A stretch of 64,000 bases of DNA, from positions 558,001 to 622,000 of the forward strand of contig NZ_MDDN01000001.1 of NCBI RefSeq assembly GCF_001708185.1. Reading direction: 5' to 3'. Position 1 is the first letter of the stretch; every line of letters begins with the position of its first letter. Below the pieces are notes generated by a model, which saw only the letters and a program-made list of their open reading frames with translations, was not told the origin of the DNA and ran no database searches. This stretch comes from Lysinibacillus xylanilyticus. Lineage in GTDB: Bacteria > Bacillota > Bacilli > Bacillales_A > Planococcaceae. The position numbers and the translations under genes are program-made. Below are positions 59,692 through 64,000 of this stretch, one piece after another.

Positions 59692-60594
59692 TTAATGGGT
59701 TTTACACTTTTCGTATAGCCCTTTTTCTTTAATTACTTTAATAAGCGTTTCACCAATAACAGATGGCGTTTCTGCTACTTCAATGCCAGCAGCATTCATT
59801 GCCTTAATTTTCTCTGCTGCTGTTCCTTTACCACCAGAAATAATAGCACCAGCGTGACCCATACGTTTACCCGGAGGCGCTGTCTGTCCTCCAATAAAGC
59901 CAACGACAGGTTTCGTCATATTCGCTTTAATCCACTCAGCTGCTTCTTCTTCAGCTGTACCTCCAATTTCCCCAATCATCACAACTGCATATGTTTCTGG
60001 ATCGTTGTTAAACGCTTCCAAAACATCGATAAAGTTTGTACCATTGACAGGGTCTCCACCGATCCCCACAGCCGTAGTTTGACCAATACCAGCTTGTGTT
60101 AATTGGTGTACTGCTTCATATGTTAACGTACCAGAGCGAGAAACAACTCCTACATGCCCTTTCGTATGGATATACCCAGGCATAATACCGATTTTACATT
60201 CATCTGCCGTAATAACGCCTGGACAGTTTGGACCTACTAGGCGTGTCTTTTTACCTTCCATATAACGTTTAACCTTAACCATATCAAGGACAGGAATATG
60301 TTCAGTAATACAGATTGTTAATTCTAATTCAGCATCAACAGCCTCTAAAATAGCATCTGCCGCAAATGGAGCAGGTACATAAATAACTGAAGTTGTTGCG
60401 CCTGTTGCAGCTACCGCTTCTGCTACAGTATTGAACACAGGGACTCCCTCGATTTCAAGACCACCTTTACCTGGTGTAACACCTGCTACAATTTTCGTAC
60501 CATACTCAAGCATTTGCTTCGTATGGAAAAGCGCTGTTTCGCCCGTAATCCCTTGTACAATTACCTTCGTATCTTTGTTTATAAATACAGCCAT
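59692..60594 (-). CDS. sucD: Succinyl-CoA ligase (ADP-forming) alpha subunit
   Basis: SucD and SucC interconvert succinyl-CoA and succinate in the citric acid cycle with formation of ATP. The 300-residue product has the CoA-binding domain ([23 protein letters not shown]), NCPGVI, and the active-site His loop [14 protein letters not shown] near 245. It follows sucC by 17 bases. Confidence 0.97.
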   Translation of the reverse strand: MAVFINKDTKVIVQGITGETALFHTKQMLEYGTKIVAGVTPGKGGLEIEGVPVFNTVAEAVAATGATTSVIYVPAPFAADAILEAVDAELELTICITEHIPVLDMVKVKRYMEGKKTRLVGPNCPGVITADECKIGIMPGYIHTKGHVGVVSRSGTLTYEAVHQLTQAGIGQTTAVGIGGDPVNGTNFIDVLEAFNNDPETYAVVMIGEIGGTAEEEAAEWIKANMTKPVVGFIGGQTAPPGKRMGHAGAIISGGKGTAAEKIKAMNAAGIEVAETPSVIGETLIKVIKEKGLYEKCKTH

Positions 60595-60611
60595 TGTTCT
60601 CCCTGCCTTCC

Positions 60612-61772
60612 TTAGCCTACTAGTCCCACAATTTTTTGTGCACCGTCAGCCATTGAATCCGCTGCAACGATGTTTAAACCAGATGCATTTAAAATTTCTT
60701 TTCCAAGTTCTACATTTGTACCTTCTAAACGTACAACTAACGGCACAGCTAAGCCAATTTCTTTGGCAGCCGTTACAACACCCTCAGCGATAATGTCACA
60801 TTTCATAATTCCGCCAAAAATGTTAACGAAAATGCCTTTTACATGCGGATCGGAAAGAATAATTTTGAAAGCTTCTGTTACTTTTTCAGCTGTTGCACCG
60901 CCACCTACATCTAGGAAGTTAGCAGGGCTTCCGCCGTAATAACTAATTGTGTCCATAGTAGCCATAGCAAGACCAGCTCCATTCACCATACAGCCAATGT
61001 TGCCATCTAGTGAAATATAGCTTAAGTCGTATTTTGATGCTTCGATTTCCTTTGCATCCTCTTCATCGAAATCACGTAATTCGACAATATCTTTATGACG
61101 ATACAACGCATTTGCATCGAAATTAAATTTAGCATCTAATGCTACAACTTCGCCTTGTCCCGTTACAACAAGTGGATTAATTTCTACAATCGAAGCATCT
61201 TTGTCGATAAATGCTTGATACAAGCCTAACATTAATTTGACAGCTTTCCCCACTAGGTTTGCTGGAATATTCATATTAAACGCCATGCGACGTGCCTGGA
61301 AGCTTGTTAACCCAACTACTGGATCTACAACTTCTTTGAAGATTTTTTCTGGCTGTGCTTCCGCTACTTCTTCAATATCCATACCGCCCTCTTCAGATCC
61401 CATTATTGTTACACGGGATGTTGCACGGTCTAATACTAAACTTAAATAGTACTCTTTTTGAATATCAGAACCCTCTTCAATATATAAGCGTTTTACTTCT
61501 TTTCCTTCAGGACCTGTTTGATGAGTCACTAAGATTTTTCCTAATAATTCTTTTGCGTACGTACGCACTTCGTCAAGGTTCTTCGCGATTTTTACACCAC
61601 CCGCTTTACCGCGTCCACCTGCATGAATTTGCGCCTTGACTACTGTCACATTAGAGCCAAGTTCCTTCGCTACTTTCACTGCTTCATCAGGGGAAAAAGC
61701 AACTTTTCCATTCGGTACAGCTACACCATACTTTCTAAGAATCTCTTTCCCTTGATATTCATGGATATTCAT
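60612..61772 (-). CDS. sucC: Succinyl-CoA ligase (ADP-forming) beta subunit
   Basis: The 386-residue product has the ATP-grasp domain ([38 protein letters not shown]) and the C-terminal CoA-ligase domain with [20 protein letters not shown] and [15 protein letters not shown] place the start at ATG 61772 ([10 protein letters not shown]) with GGGAGG eight bases upstream; the ATG at 61790 adds six residues overlapping that site and is not used. Confidence 0.96.
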   Translation of the reverse strand: MNIHEYQGKEILRKYGVAVPNGKVAFSPDEAVKVAKELGSNVTVVKAQIHAGGRGKAGGVKIAKNLDEVRTYAKELLGKILVTHQTGPEGKEVKRLYIEEGSDIQKEYYLSLVLDRATSRVTIMGSEEGGMDIEEVAEAQPEKIFKEVVDPVVGLTSFQARRMAFNMNIPANLVGKAVKLMLGLYQAFIDKDASIVEINPLVVTGQGEVVALDAKFNFDANALYRHKDIVELRDFDEEDAKEIEASKYDLSYISLDGNIGCMVNGAGLAMATMDTISYYGGSPANFLDVGGGATAEKVTEAFKIILSDPHVKGIFVNIFGGIMKCDIIAEGVVTAAKEIGLAVPLVVRLEGTNVELGKEILNASGLNIVAADSMADGAQKIVGLVG

Positions 61773-61819
61773 AATACATCCTCCCATCAAACATTTGCAT
61801 AAAATTGTTTTACTAACAT

Positions 61820-61848
61820 AATCTATTCTAACTAAAGATTCTGATAAA
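61820..61848 (-). promoter_or_regulatory. Possible sigma-A promoter of sucCD
   Basis: On the minus strand -35 TTTATC (61843-61848), a 17-base spacer and -10 TAGATT (61820-61825); an overlapping TAGAAT is a second possible -10. It lies about 50-75 bases upstream of the sucC start. Confidence 0.3.
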
Positions 61849-61940
61849 GTCTACACTTTGTCTTTCGTTCGTGTTTTATCTTTTAATATTACACTTTTTG
61901 CTACTTCGTGTACTAAAACAGATTTTTGCGAAAATTAGAA

Positions 61941-62237
61941 TTATCTATCTTTTCTATATATTTGCGCATGTTGTTGGTCTAACCGATAAATAAATGCAAA
62001 AACTTCAGCGACAGCTTGGTACAATTCTTCAGGAATCGACTCATTTAAATCTAATTGTCCAAGTAATTGAACAAGGTTAGGATCCTCATAAATCGGCACA
62101 TTATACTCATTCGCACGCGCTAAAATATTTTCTGCTATTTTACCTTTTCCTTTTGCTACTACCGTTGGACTATCAAAGCGTCCTAACTTATACGTGAGCG
62201 CAATAGCCTCTTTTCGAGTAAATTTTTCTTCACTCAT
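61941..62237 (-). CDS. ylqH: FlhB C-terminal-domain-like protein (YlqH family)
   Basis: A 98-residue protein resembling only the cytoplasmic C-terminal domain of FlhB (compare PELYQAVAEVFAFIYRLDQ here with FFKAVAEILAYVYRI in FlhB of this window). There are no membrane helices and the NPTH autocleavage motif is replaced by DSPTVVAKGKG. The ATG overlaps the end of the FliK-like gene by four bases. The pairing with a FliK-like partner is conserved upstream of sucC in B. subtilis; the role is uncertain. Confidence 0.9.
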   Translation of the reverse strand: MSEEKFTRKEAIALTYKLGRFDSPTVVAKGKGKIAENILARANEYNVPIYEDPNLVQLLGQLDLNESIPEELYQAVAEVFAFIYRLDQQHAQIYRKDR

Positions 62238-64000
62238 ACGCGGAAATCCACCCCACTATGTTCCTCCTGCTGTTCTAATACAGAGGTTGTTTTTTCAGAT
62301 TGAGCTTTTTCAAATTGCTTAATAAAAACGCCCGAAAGTTGATATTCTTTTTCAGCTAAGCCTATTTTTAAAGCTGCTTTTAGTGGTTCTGCTAGTGGTA
62401 TAAGATTTTCATTTTCATTAAATACTGTCACAGAAACGACACGATTTTGAACCTGCATATCTATAACCGTTTCGTTCATCGACTCCATTTGTAAATAAAA
62501 TAATATACGTGCGTAATTGGCATCAATTTTACCATCATCCTTCATGCGTCCATTCCACTGTAATGTTGCATCCATTTTCTTGCCGAAGAACTCCAATGGT
62601 ACTTGCATAATAAGCTGATGCTGATGACCATTTTCTCCTGATGCTAGCTGCATACCGTTCATACGCGCCATTAACATTTCTGCCGCTTCCTTCAGCTGTG
62701 GAGTGGTATGTGTCTCCTGCAATAACGTATGAAGCTGAGGTTTTAATTGATGTGCAATCTCCTGTAAATCAGCTGACTTATTACTAAGTGTCGCCTCATA
62801 GCTAATTCCTAGATTTTTTAAAACCGTTTTCAGTGCATGTTCCATAGCTTTACTATCCATGGAATTTTGTACATGGGCATCTGCTTGTGTAACAATCTGC
62901 TGAATCATTGATTGCGGCGATTCAACACTATTTTTCATAAGATTTCGCATGAATGCGTCGTTTTGTAATGGGGTAGTTGCTCCATGCTTTAAAAGCGATA
63001 GTAAGTGGTCCTTCACTGAAAGAGCATTGGCGTCTTGTGTAAATAAACGCTCCGAGGAATTTTCAGTAAATGCTTTGATCAGTTGTTCTTGCATCTGCTT
63101 TGAAAAAATCTCTAGCGTTTGTTTAGTTGCCGGTAACTGATTCAATCGATCGACCAGTTGATTTACTTGTTGCTTTTGTTCATTGGTCAACAAGCTTTGA
63201 TTCGCTGTCCATAATTTAAGTTGATCGACAAGCTGATTTGTATTGTCAGGTTGTGCCGTTAGAATCGTTTGAATAACTTGTCCAGCGTGTTGAAGCTGAT
63301 TAGGCTGAACGGAGTTTACACTGCTGAGACTTGACCAGTTTTGCAAGGTTGCCTGCTGAGGTAATATCCCAGCCTCCTTTAACATATTCATAGCTTGAAT
63401 CTTTTCACTCATAGAAGACGCATTATTCGTTAATATTTGTATAGACTTGGCTAGTACTAAACCACCTGTTTCTACTTCAAAAGGTTTTGCAATTGCCTGT
63501 ACCTGCTGCATTAGATTTTGCTTGATGTTTTCTGGTAAAGCTGCATCTTTAGCTAAAAGCTGTGTAAAGTTTTCCATTACGGAAATCATACCAGTAGTTT
63601 TTTGCCCACTAATAAGAGCTTGAAAAACGTCATTTGTCATTGGCATTTTAAGCTCCACCATTTTTTGAATAGCTTGTAGAGCATCTAGTTTAGTAATGCC
63701 CTCTGGTAATGCCTTTATCCACATTTCTGCCTGCATCAACTGCTCCTTTGAAATCGGTAGCTGCGCTTTCATAAAATGAGCTACTAGCTGTTGCATTTCA
63801 GCTGACTTTGGCAAATTCATCGATTCAAGTAACTGGTTGATTTGTTGACTTTGGGAAGCCGTTTGTGTCATAGGGCCCGTAACAACTTTTAGTTCGGTTT
63901 GCGGGTTTGTACCAGTTACTTGAAAGAAATGGGCATCACCTACTTTTAGTGGCACTTCGAGTTTAGCTATCAACTTCTGATGGCCAACTTGTATCTCTGC
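62234..64000 (-). CDS. ylqG: FliK-like protein (YlqG family), N terminus outside the window
   Basis: A frame of about 588 codons that runs off the right edge; the TTG at 63973 is not a convincing start because the frame stays open upstream (AEIQVGHQKLIAKLE). The product is Gln/Leu/Ala/Met-rich and helical, and near residues 440-555 has a FliK-C-terminal-like segment (MQVPLEFFGKKMDATLQWN... FLQMESMNETVIDMQVQNRVVSVTVFNENE). It is coupled to the FlhB-like gene, mirroring a FliK/FlhB pair. Residue numbers refer to the visible part. Confidence 0.8.
   Translation of the reverse strand, partial: AEIQVGHQKLIAKLEVPLKVGDAHFFQVTGTNPQTELKVVTGPMTQTASQSQQINQLLESMNLPKSAEMQQLVAHFMKAQLPISKEQLMQAEMWIKALPEGITKLDALQAIQKMVELKMPMTNDVFQALISGQKTTGMISVMENFTQLLAKDAALPENIKQNLMQQVQAIAKPFEVETGGLVLAKSIQILTNNASSMSEKIQAMNMLKEAGILPQQATLQNWSSLSSVNSVQPNQLQHAGQVIQTILTAQPDNTNQLVDQLKLWTANQSLLTNEQKQQVNQLVDRLNQLPATKQTLEIFSKQMQEQLIKAFTENSSERLFTQDANALSVKDHLLSLLKHGATTPLQNDAFMRNLMKNSVESPQSMIQQIVTQADAHVQNSMDSKAMEHALKTVLKNLGISYEATLSNKSADLQEIAHQLKPQLHTLLQETHTTPQLKEAAEMLMARMNGMQLASGENGHQHQLIMQVPLEFFGKKMDATLQWNGRMKDDGKIDANYARILFYLQMESMNETVIDMQVQNRVVSVTVFNENENLIPLAEPLKAALKIGLAEKEYQLSGVFIKQFEKAQSEKTTSVLEQQEEHSGVDFRV

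Overview
The window is a 64 kb chromosomal segment of a low-GC, Gram-positive, flagellated bacterium of the order Bacillales. Protein sequences and gene order (infB-ylxQ-ylxR-nusA-rimP-polC-proS-rseP-dxr-cdsA-uppS-frr-pyrH-tsf-rpsB, then the whole fla/che block, codY-hslU-hslV-xerC-trmFO-topA-dprA-sucD-sucC-ylqH-ylqG) match the Bacillus subtilis chromosome read backwards. The flavour of the proteins (HslV beginning Met-Gly, short interspersed GTTGATT elements) suggests the Lysinibacillus/Planococcaceae side of the order; that genus-level guess is inference. Practically every real gene lies on the minus strand. No tRNA, rRNA or CRISPR array is visible.

Layout by coordinate: 1-3.3 kb holds the translation/transcription-factor operon rimP-nusA-ylxR-ylxQ-infB (infB cut by the window edge). 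3.6-10.6 kb holds polC, split into two exons by a 2661-bp group II intron that carries an LtrA-type reverse transcriptase/maturase/HNH gene interrupted by one in-frame TAA. 10.8-20.6 kb is the housekeeping run proS, rseP, dxr, cdsA, uppS, frr, pyrH, tsf, rpsB. 20.7-22.5 kb is swrB-like, a small unknown gene and sigD, apparently on their own promoter. 22.8-50.0 kb is the large fla/che operon (flgB to cheD plus a small membrane protein): basal body rod, MS ring, C ring, export apparatus, hook cap/hook/hook-length control, and the chemotaxis core CheY/FliY/CheB/CheA/CheW/CheC/CheD. 50.0-51.0 kb is a 1-kb non-coding region with what looks like a decayed group IIC intron tail. 51.0-61.8 kb is codY, the HslUV protease, XerC, TrmFO, topoisomerase I, DprA and succinyl-CoA ligase. 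The window ends with an FlhB-C-terminal-domain protein and a FliK-like protein that runs off the right edge.

Most notable: (1) the essential replicative polymerase gene polC is interrupted by a group II intron inserted two bases-plus-one-codon after the catalytic Asp-Ile-Asp; exon joining restores a 1443-residue PolC exactly, yet the intron's own maturase gene has a nonsense codon. (2) CheA carries a tandem, diverged duplication of its P2 region (two copies of 112 and about 108 residues). (3) sigD is separated from the fla/che operon by a terminator and has an extended -10 promoter plus a 5' hairpin leader. (4) A second, unrelated, degenerate group II intron remnant sits between codY and flgB. 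All calls are from reading the sequence and family knowledge; no database search was run.
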